From Gigaspora rosea (Eukaryota > Glomeromycota > Glomeromycetes > Diversisporales > Gigasporaceae), in assembly GCA_003550325.1 (NCBI GenBank), contig QKWP01002132.1, forward strand, positions 1 to 64,000: a DNA stretch of 64,000 bases, read 5' to 3'. The notes beneath the pieces were generated by a model. That model did no database searches. It had not been told where the DNA came from and was given only the letters and a program-made list of their open reading frames with translations. Positions 1 to 10,856 of this stretch are shown here, one piece after another (positions within the stretch are counted from its first letter, which is position 1; each line of letters begins with the position of its first letter). The position numbers and the translations under genes were made by a program.

Positions 1-1630
1 ATAGACAAAATTCTAGAGAATATATAGCTGTAATTCCTTTAAATCGTAAATTTAATATTTAATATATTTAATCTAAATTTAGTAGTAATAATGCGATTTT
101 TAAACTATTTCTACTAATTTTTTAATTTACATTGACTTATATTGTTTACAATCGATTGCAATCATTCAAGTTCACATCATAAAATCATAATCGATGTCAA
201 CATCCATCTTATTTAAAAATTTCTTTAATATATGCGAATTATATGTTTTATTTAACAAACTTATACGAATTGTTAAAATAGCCGAAATTATACAATTTAT
301 ATAATTTATAAAAACAATAAGATTCAGCTGTCGATTTTTTCTATTTTTGCTAATTTTTGCTAATTTTTATTTATAAAAATCGGTAAACAAACGGATATTA
401 TATCAAATTTGCTTTTTAAACATTCGGCTATAGTCGAATATTAATCGATTTCTCTCTTTTAATGCCAATTTGTATACAAACCTTGTAGTGCTGAATTTTG
501 ATATTTCGACTAGTGTTTAGTGAGTAAACATTGACTTTATTATATTTTATATGAACTTATAGCTTAATACATTTAAAATCTTTATTTTTACATATTCATA
601 GTCCGTAAGTTAACATATTTATTTTATGCTATTTTTTTATAAATATTGTTTTTTTGGTTCTGAGAGGGCCATAACAATTATCGATTATAATTAGTAATGA
701 TCGATAAAGAAAAAAATCGGTTAATATTCGATAGCATAAAAAAAATTATTAAAATTTACAAATTTTTTTTAACCTACTAACTCGGATCTAATAATTATTT
801 TTTAAAGATTATGATTAATCCGAAAACAGAATTAATTCAGTAAAGTTTTTTTTTTTAATAAAAAGGAAAGTCGATTACTATTCAAATACAGTATTTTTAG
901 ATTCTATAGAATCACGAAAGGTAATAAGGCAATTTATAATTGATTAATAACGTGTAATTATTAACAAGAACTTTTATCCAATGCAAATAAAAATAGATAG
1001 CACCAGATGTTATATATTTCATCAAAATATTTGAATCGATACGAATTCATTTAAATAAACCTAAATTTTAATAATAAATGAATTCATCTTTTTAAAAATT
1101 ATTATATATCAAACTTTGAATAAAAAAATATTTAGTCACAATATTCAAGTAATTTTTATTTGATATTTTGTGCAAAAAAAAAAATATTCTATATAGCTGA
1201 CTTCTATTTAATTGATGATTATATCGACTGCTAGTTGCATGATTTAATATTATCTTATTAGAATTAAAAAAAATAAAATAATATTCTACTTAAATATAAT
1301 TACCTTAGTATTTACTTATTAAGTTGTTGAAAAGGGACATGGGGTAAGATAAATCTATAGCCATTTGGGAAGATCTTATATTTTTTAAAGAATTCTTGTT
1401 TGGATCCATATCATGAACTTGTGGAGTTTAGTGCTTGTCATTTCTCTTGATTCGTTTGAGTTACGGCGGGTCTTATAAAGCAAAAAAAAAATAAATAAAT
1501 AACTAAATAAAGTTATAGTTTAAAGTATTAGGCCATACAAAATTAATTTTTTGTTTCTCCAAAATTTGACCTGGCCGAGTTATAAAAAACAATTAATTAA
1601 ATTTGTATGACCTTATATTAATAAATTCCA
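1..1630. other. AT-rich stretch without recognisable gene
   Basis: Very AT-rich DNA with homopolymer runs and short repeated words such as GCTAATTTTT. I see no coding frame with family resemblance, no RNA gene and no clear inverted repeat. Confidence 0.6.
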
Positions 1631-1635
1631 ATCTC

Positions 1636-2202
1636 CTAATTCTTACTGTTCAGAAATTCTCCAGAATCTGCTACAAATTTACAAGTAGCAATTCCACATT
1701 GAAAAACACGATCGTTCTCTTTTAATTCCGATTGTGTCCAACTGAAGGTAACTTCGTAAGAACTGTCATTATCCATAAATAAAACATAGCCTTTTGTTTT
1801 TAATTTCGGATTTTGTCGAACGTTCCAATGGTCATAATTGATCAATTGCTTTAATCTTTGTTCTCCGACTTCACCCTGAAATGAACAAGAATATTTTCGT
1901 TGCACAGGACTATATCAGAAAGAAGGCTCATTTTCAAAAAGGTAAACAAATATATTTTCCGGAAAAGTGTTAATGGAAACCTGTTTAGCGCCGACTGAGT
2001 GCCTATTAAAACCAAGACGCTTTTTAATAAGAATTATAAACGCATCCTGATAGATCATGATTTGCTCAAAAGGAGGTTGAATAAGCAAATAACGGTGGGG
2101 TATAATTTTGTTATTTCGATGCCTGGTTCTTTCATGAATTACAAATTCTTTTCGAGTAGAAAAGCTTTCTTGACAAAGTTGACATTTACTAGTCATTGTC
2201 AT
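1636..2202 (-). pseudogene. C2H2 zinc-finger protein remnant
   Basis: Two ORFs in the same frame (2202-1915 and 1905-1636) are separated by a single TGA and three further sense codons, so they look like one coding unit broken by a stop codon or joined by an unrecognised splice. The N-terminal part has a classical single C2H2 finger with spacing C-x2-C-x12-H-x4-H near residues 7-28. The second part ends with the motif CGIATCKFVAD, which looks conserved but I cannot name. An upstream cysteine-rich ORF on the same strand may be a 5' exon. Function is not assignable beyond a likely nucleic-acid-binding finger; it could be a lineage-specific family or a mobile-element accessory protein. Confidence 0.45.
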
Positions 2203-2258
2203 ATCATATCAGATATCAGATATGTACACGTACGTACGTTCGTACTTTATTTTGACTA

Positions 2259-2465
2259 TCAAAAATTTTTACTATTTTTAGATATCATGTTCAAATTCAG
2301 GTGACATATTCGAATTGTGAAAATCCGCCCATATGCATCAGATAAGTTGCAATTACATATGTTTTGCTGTAAGTCAATTCCACAATACAAGCAATTTCGA
2401 CAACTAAAACATGTTCTGCTGCGATATTTTAGCTTTGTTTCTTGAACGCCAGCCATTATAACCAA
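2259..2465 (-). CDS. Cysteine-rich small ORF, possible 5' exon
   Basis: A 68-codon ORF contains CFSCRNCLYCG followed by CNC, a cluster of six cysteines in pairs that resembles a zinc-binding knuckle. It lies 57 bases upstream of the C2H2 ORF on the same strand, so it may be the first exon of the same gene. The likely start is the Met of MAGVQET rather than the first Met. The last 20 or so residues look like read-through of an intron. No family was recognised. Confidence 0.3.
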   Translation of the reverse strand: MVIMAGVQETKLKYRSRTCFSCRNCLYCGIDLQQNICNCNLSDAYGRIFTIRICHLNLNMISKNSKNF

Positions 2466-2564
2466 GTATTAAAGGAATATTTATGTAAAAAGAAAGAAAA
2501 TATGTTTATCGAAAAAAACAAATATCAAAATATATAACTTTTGGGAATGACGTATTTTTTATGA

Positions 2565-2700
2565 TCGCTGATCCACCTTTTTTTTCGGCTGCTTGGGCTT
2601 TGGCTAGAGCCTCATTTGCATAATTTTTACCGGTCGCTTTTGGGTATTTATTGACAGCTTAGTCCAGGCGGCTTTTTTGTTAGTATCAAAAACCATTTAA
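2565..2700 (-). pseudogene. Degenerate coding fragment (Lys/Ala-rich)
   Basis: Minus-strand translation gives NKKAAWTK in one frame, then AVNKYPKATGKNYANEALAK and AQAAEKKGG in another, so there is one frameshift inside an otherwise protein-like stretch. Codon use differs from the AT-rich surroundings. No start or end can be fixed and I do not recognise the family. Confidence 0.3.
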
Positions 2701-3183
2701 TTCGCCTTTGAGAGTAGCAGCGCGATCGGAAGTAAGGGCACCATGAAACTATGATTGAAGGCATAATTTAATATATAAATTTAATTTTGAATTTTTTATT
2801 AAGAATCACAGATTTGCAAAACCTATTTCAGAGAGCGTTCATATAATTTAACTATGTCAGGTCGGATTATTCCAATTTTTTAAATCGGGAAATCAGATTA
2901 TTAAATGTAATTCAACATTTTATTTTTTTTATTTATACAGTATATTGATAAATCAAATAATTCCGGTTTTATTTAAAGTGCGTTTGTCGATTTTTTTGTT
3001 TTCACTTAAATTTTTATAAATTAGTGGCTAAACTTCTTCTAAATATATTCAATGGACGCTCAATTTACAAAACTTGAATATAAGCGAGGAACTTGCTTCG
3101 GATGTCGGGTGTGTTTATAGCAGGGCTACAAAACAGTAATTACCGGGGAATCTTAGATATTACAAAGTTTTACAAGGCGCTTT

Positions 3184-4600
3184 CTAGCAGTTTCTAGGGC
3201 CAAGTCGGTTGTCGGTGTTTCGTCGTTTTTTAGCACGAATATCTTCTTCCGTCGGCACCATGCGATTCCATTTCATCATGGAAGACTTCTCTGAACAGAT
3301 CCATTCGTTCGAATGCCTGTGTAAATAACTCCCAATTTGACTCAACACAAGAACGAGCCTCTTCATACGGATCTTCATATGGTTATTGTCGGAGGAGTTA
3401 TCTATAATCGTTTCGACATCATTATCTTCAACAACTTGAGAAATGGCATGTGTCTCCGGCATTGCAACATTATTATTGCTGAAGCCATTTAAAACAAGAA
3501 ATGGTGTACTGTGCGATGTTCAAAATCATTTCTGATCAAACGTCGTCTTTTTCCGTCAGGCGTATTTACGACCTGCCTTACCAAATGTTTGCATAATAGA
3601 ACCCGATTTTTAACGAACGCAGGATAGCTACACACTCAACAGGTAATCTTAGTGAAATATAGACCACTCGCGTTTGTCGTTTTTATGTCAATGCACCGCT
3701 TTCTCTTACCTGAAGATGGTTTAATTAGTTTGCTTTAAATAACTATTTTTAGGCATTAAACCATAAACTAATTTCAAACCTATAGAAAACAGATAGTTTA
3801 AACTTAGTATTTTTATATTAGTTTGGTTTAATGCCTATTATAGTTTAATTATATAATTATAATTAAGTTACGATTAAAAAAAACAAAAAACTTTACAGGT
3901 AAACTTAGTTTAAGTCCAAACCATGATTTGTTGATTTGAACATCATCTCTGCACTTACGATTATTACGCCTATTAGCACGAATCTCGGCTCGTTTTTCAT
4001 CACTTGCACTAGCATATATCCATTCTTTTCTAAAATCCTCCCACCACTCTGGTTCAATTGTGCCAGCCAGAGTCTGAGATAATCGGTCCTTACCACTTCG
4101 GTGAGGAGCGTCCACACCAGGAGGTCTAATCTAGATTAATTAAACCGATGTAGATAATGTTTTTTTAATTACGCTCCAATGAGTCTCAATTTCATTGTTG
4201 TTTTTCCATAAGGTATGGTTGGTTTGGCTGATCGCGCCCAAAGGTACCATCGTTGCAGTAATTACCAGTTGGTCCATAAATAAGCCCAAAACAATCGCAA
4301 TCCATATTCGGTACAAAATCGATACATCTCTCCTATTGCACTTCGCCTAATAGCTTCCGGTGTCATTGTATTTCCCTCAGCATCGACAGGTATCAACGGA
4401 TGCTGATGATGCATCATTGCTAAAGTCTTCGTGGACATATGTTTGTGGATTACGGTCTGATTCTGTCGATAAAAATTAAGATCAATGAAGCTAAACTCAT
4501 TAACTGCCTCATGATTATAATTTACAGGTATTAATTTATTATTTTTTATGATTTTGTTTTTTTTTTCTTCAAGTTTACGTTTCACAGCCCTATTTACAGA
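3184..4600 (-). pseudogene. MULE-type transposase with SWIM zinc finger, broken
   Basis: Pieces in the right order on the minus strand match the Mutator-like/SWIM transposase family common in Glomeromycotina. About 4585-4262 gives HHQHPLIPVD, then EMYRFCTEYGLRLFWAYLW; about 4240-4150 gives RWYLWARSAK and then, in another frame, ETHWSVIKK; about 4150-3905 gives RLDLLVWTLLTEVVRT. Near 3640-3560 lies the SWIM finger, read as CSYPAFVKNRVLLCKHLV. At least two frameshifts and an in-frame stop break the gene, and the second cysteine of the SWIM CxC pair is Tyr. The segment 3462-3184 continues the C-terminus. A small palindromic insertion (3741-3845) sits inside the gene. Confidence 0.7.
3741..3845. 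repeat. Short palindromic element (hairpin MITE)
   Basis: The arms AGGCATTAAACC...ACTAAT and ATTAGT...GGTTTAATGCCT are inverted copies extended outwards by AACTAT/ATAGTT. The 105-bp unit interrupts the MULE/SWIM pseudogene, so it is a later insertion. Target duplication was not resolved. Confidence 0.55.
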
Positions 4601-4660
4601 AACATAAGTTAGTAAAAAAGTTTAATATATTAATAATATTAATCTAATTAGCTATGACTA

Positions 4661-4873
4661 CTGTAAACTATCATATGCAAGGACACATTTTACCAATTTT
4701 AAAACATGTAATAAACCTGTAGGTCTCTTGTATAGGAACGGGTCTAGTACATAGGGGTTAAAATATTTATTCCTATTTGTATGCTCGGGTCTTTCACATT
4801 TCATCAAAACTTTATTCTATATAATAGTATTACATATAAGGTCTGGAAGGGTCTTGTTTACGATAGTTTATAG
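4661..4873. mobile_element. Pogo-like MITE with TA duplication
   Basis: This 213-bp unit is flanked by TA on both sides (4659-4660, 4874-4875). The ends CTGTAAACTATC and GATAGTTTATAG are imperfect inverted repeats and continue into a CAAGGAC/GTCTTG block. The end layout (C-x-GTAAA... then ATACAAGACC-like) resembles the ends of the complete pogo element at 56281-60019, so it is probably a deleted relative. Confidence 0.6.
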
Positions 4874-4899
4874 TAATCACCATGCATTAGTTTAATGGG

Positions 4900-5520
4900 T
4901 TATTATTGTTATTTTAGTGGTAAACAATCGATTAACGATTGCACACCTACATTCTGCGCCAGATTTTGTTGATAGGTTGATCGATATCAGCCTACATCAA
5001 ACAGATTTCAAAGTTAGGGCTAGAGTAAAGTCAATGAAATTATATGCTAAAATAATAAGATAAAATTTTTTTTATAAGGGCATGAAAAAATAGGTTTATA
5101 CAAAATTTTGAAGTATCAATCGTGATCACAAAACTTGGCTCAAAATATTGGTGTGCTTAACGATTAGTGTTCAATAAAATCACTAGGGTGTGCACGATTT
5201 CACTTTAATGATGAGAATGTATTATTATCTATATTCATTTAATTGTTTGATAAGTCATCAGGGTGAATACGAAGTTTAATTGTGTTCACTTTAATGATTG
5301 TATTTCAGTAGAATATATAAGTTAGGTGGATTTTTAATAATTAATAATTAAATTAATTTTAAATCGGTAATAATAACGTGATTTCATATTGATATAATAA
5401 ACAAAAAACAATAACCATGTTGAATCACGAAGATATAACTTTCTGAGTCGTGTGTCTTTTAATCGAATCTTGAAATCTATCTTGGCCAAAGGAAAATAAA
5501 CATTACTTAATGAATAAAAG
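4900..5520. other. Intergenic AT-rich DNA
   Basis: No gene recognised. The motifs TAGGTGTGCA (minus strand near 4952) and TAGGGTGTGCA (near 5185) point outwards and look like the ends of two hAT-type remnants, but partner ends were not found. Confidence 0.3.
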
Positions 5521-5529
5521 TTCATTATT

Positions 5530-5822
5530 ACTATATTGTCGCGAAATAACAGGCATGGGTGTTAATTTGAAAATCGCGCCCTCTAATAATAACATATATA
5601 ACTTTAAAATAACGCCCATGCGCGTCCCAAAATAACGCGCACTCCATATTAGTAAAATAAGAGCTCCGAAAGCAGATTTAGTACTGAGCAAACCTACTTT
5701 CGGAACATTTTTTGTTAGTATATTTTTTATTAAGAAGATGCATAAAACTTTATTTGTTTTCAAAATAACGCCCATGCGCGTTCTCGAAATAACGCGCATA
5801 TACTCAAATTAACGCGCAGGAG
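5530..5822. repeat. Cluster of AACGCGCATGGGCGTTATTT motifs
   Basis: Motifs of the form AAATAACGCCCATGCGCG and AAATAACGCGCA recur about six times in both strands between 5530 and 5822. They stand out by CpG-rich words in AT-rich DNA. The same motif family, more decayed, occurs at 37071-38065, which suggests the subterminal repeats of one transposon family. The intervening ORF (98 aa, minus) is a by-product of the motif. Confidence 0.5.
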
Positions 5823-5829
5823 TTTGTTC

Positions 5830-6530
5830 CGTAATACGATATGAGCTTTTGAATAAATTAAAAATTCAAACCTTTCACATAATCCGAATTTAAATATTGG
5901 GTACTCATACTTTCAAAATTCTTTACTGTGATACGGCTAAAAAGCTTTGTTTAATTAATCAGCTGGAGACAATCTAGAGACACAAATTTATCTATTTAAT
6001 AACTTTATAACTCCATGACAGAACATGCATGTCAAGAAAAAACTTGGAAAAAATTTGTGTAGGATACAGTTATATTTCACAACAGGTTGAAGAAGCTCAC
6101 CAGACGAGTTTCAAAAAAGTTTCACAAAGATTTTCTAAAATTTTGTACGTAGAATTAATATTTCTAATATTTTGATTTAATATTATATAATACGGTAATT
6201 AATGATTTACAACTCTTTGGGTTGGGTGAAAGGACATTTTTTCTACTGAAAAAAAGGTCATCCCAAGAGAAGGGACTCAAGAAAATCGATTTAATAGCTA
6301 TAATTTTAAAAAAATTAATTGCAGCATTAAAGTTTATTTTGTCGAAGAAACGATTTATTACGCACAAGAATATGTGTGTGTTTATGCGACCATTGTAAGA
6401 ATAGATTTAACGAAATTTTCATTTAAATAAAGTTTAATGCAATCAACAGTTCATATTTAAACTTGTAATATTTGTATTTAATAAATTTTTACCAAATTCA
6501 CCGATTGCAAAGTAACGTACGTACATTATT
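5830..6530. other. AT-rich stretch without recognisable gene
   Basis: No coding similarity, RNA gene or inverted repeat noticed. Confidence 0.4.
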
Positions 6531-6836
6531 TTTAAATTTATGATTGACATGTCATTTCTAAGCAATATAATTTGAAAAATGAAGAGCATAATAGTAAAAA
6601 AAAAAAAAAGTCAGTAGTTAGTATCAAAAACAAAACTAATAGTAAAAAGCATAAAAAATGTATAAACAATAATTTATTTACTTTAGTAATAATAAAATTT
6701 TGAACAGCCATATACATAAAAATAATTTGGTACAAAGTTTGTTGGCTAGCACAAGTATCAATAATAATTTTAATAATGCCCAATTATTACGACAGATCAA
6801 AGTATGAACCTCAATCAGTGCTTGAATGGCTTTTAC

Positions 6837-9800
6837 GAGGTAGTAAGTAAAGTAGTACGGTACGGTACCGCAAGTTAGTACGGACGTATATAAATTTTAA
6901 TAGTACGTACGCTTATTTAATAAATTTTTTCGTACAAGTACACTTGAATATTTTTTGCGTACATACTTTTTTTTTTTACCATAACAAACAAAATATATTT
7001 AATGTTAAAATAATTGTTACCGCATTTTTAGCATTTATAAAAGTTACTTTAGCATTAATGCTATAAAGCAAATTTATATTTCATTACCGCTACAAAGCAA
7101 ATTTATATTTCATTATTGCTGTAAAGCAAATTTACATTTTGCAAATATGATACAAAATAACCCAATTATTATCAAACAACTATATGCTTAAATTAAATCT
7201 AAACCAAACCCAGATTGATTTTTAGCTGTTGATTTTGTAATTCGAGAGCTTCTACTTCTGCCGTTTCCTTTCTAAGCTTTAGTTGACGTTCCAATAATGA
7301 CATTTTTCTTTCTTGCAGTTCAATGTTTGTTGATATATCATCCATTCTAATTTCACTGGCTTCATCCGTGTCAGATTTAATTTCTACTATAGTTTCATCT
7401 GCAATTTGATTATTAGTATTATAACGTGATTTTTTTCGTGTGGTATTAGTGGGTGATAATTTTCTCTTGCGTGATTTTTTTGTTTCGGATTTATAGTTTT
7501 TAAGTCTTGTAACTATAAATAAAAAATTAAATTATTTCATATATAAATTATATAAAAAAATAATAATGCATATTTACCTTTACGATTTGACTCAATTTGT
7601 TGTCGTTTAACTTGGCTTTTATCACGTCGTGAATAGGGTATACCTGAATTATCATGAGTGTCTTTAATTTTTAATAGTCTTTCATCATACCGTTTTCCAC
7701 TAAAAGATTAAATTAATAATATAATACATAATAAGTAATTTAAATAATAATAAAATACAATAAGTAATTAAAATATACATAATACCATAAAATAGCTGAC
7801 ATTAATTTTAGTTGCTTTCCTTCTTTGTTAATTAAAGCATGGGCTGACTCTTCCATATTAGTGTTATTTCCGTATTTTCTCCAAATATGGCGTTCCATTT
7901 TTGACATATTGATATTTAAGGATGAAATAATCCAAGGTGTTTTATAATATTTTGCCCAATCTAATTTTTTTAAAAAATTAAGATTAAATTATTTAACTTA
8001 ATAATAAATTAATTTATTTTTACCTTTTGTACCAGGTTCATTTGAACTTTCAATTTCATTTAAAATAGATTCGACCAATTCTTGAGAAGGCGCATTAATA
8101 ATAGATTTTGCCAAATTATAAATTTCTTTTGAAAAATGCTTATTATATAGATTTCTAAATTGTAAATAAAAAATATTTTTATTTTATTTAATTAATAAAT
8201 ATAATATTTATTATATAGAGTATATTATAATAATTACAAACCGTTGAAAATGTACAACACATGACTTAAAAATATGCATCAAATGCATTTCCCAATCTTT
8301 TGTTGTATCTAATTCATATAATGCGAGACCCAATCCTTTTGCTTGCCCGCTATCTAAATCACCTAATATGCATTCCCAACCTTTTCTATGTATGTGATAT
8401 ATACATATAGTTTTATTAGTAAGTTCTTGAATTATATTAAATAAACTACTAAACAATTTTTTATAATCATTCGCAGATGAAACATTTGTATATATTCGAC
8501 AAAAACTCATAACTAAAATTAATAGAAGTTATTAATAATATAAATATAATATTAATGATTAGATTATATATATATAAGATCAATATATTTACCTAATTTA
8601 TGCTTTTCATCGTATGTGTTTATTTCAAATTCGTTGATTTCACCTTTAACACGTTTAAAAGATAAATCAATTTGGAAGCTTTTTAAATCAATTAACAATT
8701 CTGCTTGTTTTTTTGACATGCAGATAATTAAAATTAAATCGGTATTAAGCCACTCTAAACAAATAAAAATTTAAATAATTATACCTTATAAAATCAAAAA
8801 AATTAATAATAAATTAAACATACCAATACATTGAATATAATTTTTTAATTCTTGATGATTATTTTTAGCAGCATAAAAAATGCCCAATATTCCTTGACCG
8901 TAGGGATGCAAATTTTTGTAAGCTTTTGCGACAAGAATTCGCAATTTATCAACATTATTTAATGATTGATGAATATCTGAAAGCGCTTCTGATTTAAAAA
9001 ATGCTTTTATTAAATTATCTAAAGAATTAATAATTTTAGAATAAAATTTTTAAATTAATAAAATATTAAATAAATAAGTAATTATATACGTGAGTGAATA
9101 TTCCTTGAAGTAATCGTATCATTTTCACTAATTGCTTGATTAATTAATGCTTGGAGATTTGCTTTTATATCTGCAGGAATTTTTTCAGGAGGAGGTGGCG
9201 GATGATTGTGTGTCCCAACACATACTAATGCAATAAAGGGACAGGCTTTAAGATCTTTAGGTATAAATTTATAAAATTTTACTGGACATGTTTTTTGAAC
9301 AATATCGCCACGATCAATATCTCCAGTAGAAAGATTATGAATATAATCTAAAAATAAATAAATATTATTTAAATACAGTAGAATATTAATTAATAATTAA
9401 TGTAATTATAAAGCTAATTATTATATACCGCATTTTTTTCTTTTAGATGAACGATGTAATAAAGTTGTACAATGTGGAAGCTGTTCCTGAATCTAATAAA
9501 ATTTAATAAATTATATTAATTAATAAATAATTAATTAATTTAAATATACAAACTATATATTACCTCAGCTCTTCCAAGAAACAAATTTCGAAGAAGAATA
9601 ATATCTATACTTTCATAATCAATCTTTATATAACGATGCCATTTATCACCGATATTATATTTAGAACATCCGATAAACCACTGAAAAACATTTTGTGATA
9701 ATTGTGACTTGCATAAAATTGGGTTCCCAGAGCATATAATTCCATTAATTTGCAAGAATTATTCTTAGCAGCTAAGTATTTTCTAAATTTATAAAGTAAT

Positions 9801-10856
9801 ATTAAATTTAAAATTTTATTTAATTAACAAACTTTATAACTTACATATATGTGTTAGTTTTCCTTATATCAACATCCTGATTTTCAGTAATTTTATTCCA
9901 TAATGGAGACTCGACATCAACTTCATTATGTTCAATATTTATAAATGAAGGATCGGTAAAATGGCATACTTTAATTCCCATACAATCCCGCTCTTCTTTT
10001 CTTACTGGAATATTTCCGAAATAAGGTGAGCTTTTAATTGAATGAACACCACCACCACCCATCGAATATTGTATCTAAATAAGATTAATATATAATTATT
10101 AATTATTATTATAATTAAATACCACAATATAGTAAAAAAAATATTACATTTTTCCATGCATGACTTGGATCTGTCCAATCTTCAAGATGAAATATAGTTG
10201 CAATACCTTCTGGCGAAGTTGATGGATATTCTACTGGCACGCTTGAATGAATTATATTTTTTATTTGAAAACGAGATGTAAAACATGCAATCTCAGGAAA
10301 TTCATCATCCTCATTAAGTAATTCATCTAATTGTTCGGTATCAGTATCAGACAATTCCTAATAACAATAAATTTTATCCGTACCAATATTGTAATAAAAT
10401 TAATTTTCTTTTGCTAGAAATGCAATAATATCGATAATAATTAAAAACCAGCTTTTTTTTTATTTATATACTTGTTCATATTCAGGGTTTACAAGATCAT
10501 TTTGAAGTTCTTCGACATCAGATATATCAGAATCCATTTTTGATTAAATTAATAAAAAAAATCACGATCGAAAGAGGAAATTTTATTAAAAGATCTGTTA
10601 CGATCAAAAAAGGAATTTTTACTCAAAAGAGGAATTTTTACTCAAAAGAGGAATTTTTACTAAAAAGAGAATTTATTAATAAAATACATATATAACGATA
10701 ATCAATCAATAATCAATTAATCAATACATAATGCATAATGTACGATGCATAAACTATGCAGTCATGCGTCCGTCTGAGTACAATAAAATCTTATTAATTT
10801 TTTTGAAAGTCCGTACTAACTTGCGTTACGGTACTGTACTACTTTACTATATACTC
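6837..10856. mobile_element. DNA transposon, 4,020 bp, 8-bp target duplication
   Basis: GCTTTTAC occurs at 6829-6836 and 10857-10864 as a perfect 8-bp duplication. Inside are terminal inverted repeats of about 48 bp sharing AGTAAAGTAGTAC and CGCAAGTTAGTACGGAC. The single gene on the minus strand (7199-10537) fills the body. An 8-bp duplication fits hAT, P or MULE-like elements, but the ends do not look like hAT. The zinc-finger and C-x2-H features in the protein favour a MULE-related or unclassified superfamily. Confidence 0.85.
7199..10537 (-). CDS. DDE-type transposase with WRKY-GCM1-like zinc finger, 13 exons
   Basis: I read the exons as 10537-10472, 10357-10148, 10074-9845, 9782-9564, 9492-9429, 9347-9090, 9018-8824, 8754-8593, 8512-8242, 8154-8024, 7960-7786, 7699-7578 and 7512-7199, all with GT..AG introns. 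The N-terminus is acidic (MDSDISDVEE). Exon 6 has CPVKFYKF then ACPFIALVCVGTHNHPPPPP, the Cys plus H-x-H pattern of WRKY-GCM1 fingers found in MULE-related transposases. Exon 9 has HIHRKG, then GDLDSGQAKGLGLA with a candidate catalytic Asp, then CVVH, the C-x2-H motif between the second Asp and the Glu of eukaryotic DDE enzymes. The last exon is basic, then a coiled coil (ELQERKMSLLERQLKLRKE). Near 9760 the frame must slip by one base, so this copy may be inactive, or the base may be an assembly error. The splice model is by eye. Family resemblance to a Glomeromycotina transposon protein is from memory. Confidence 0.75.
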
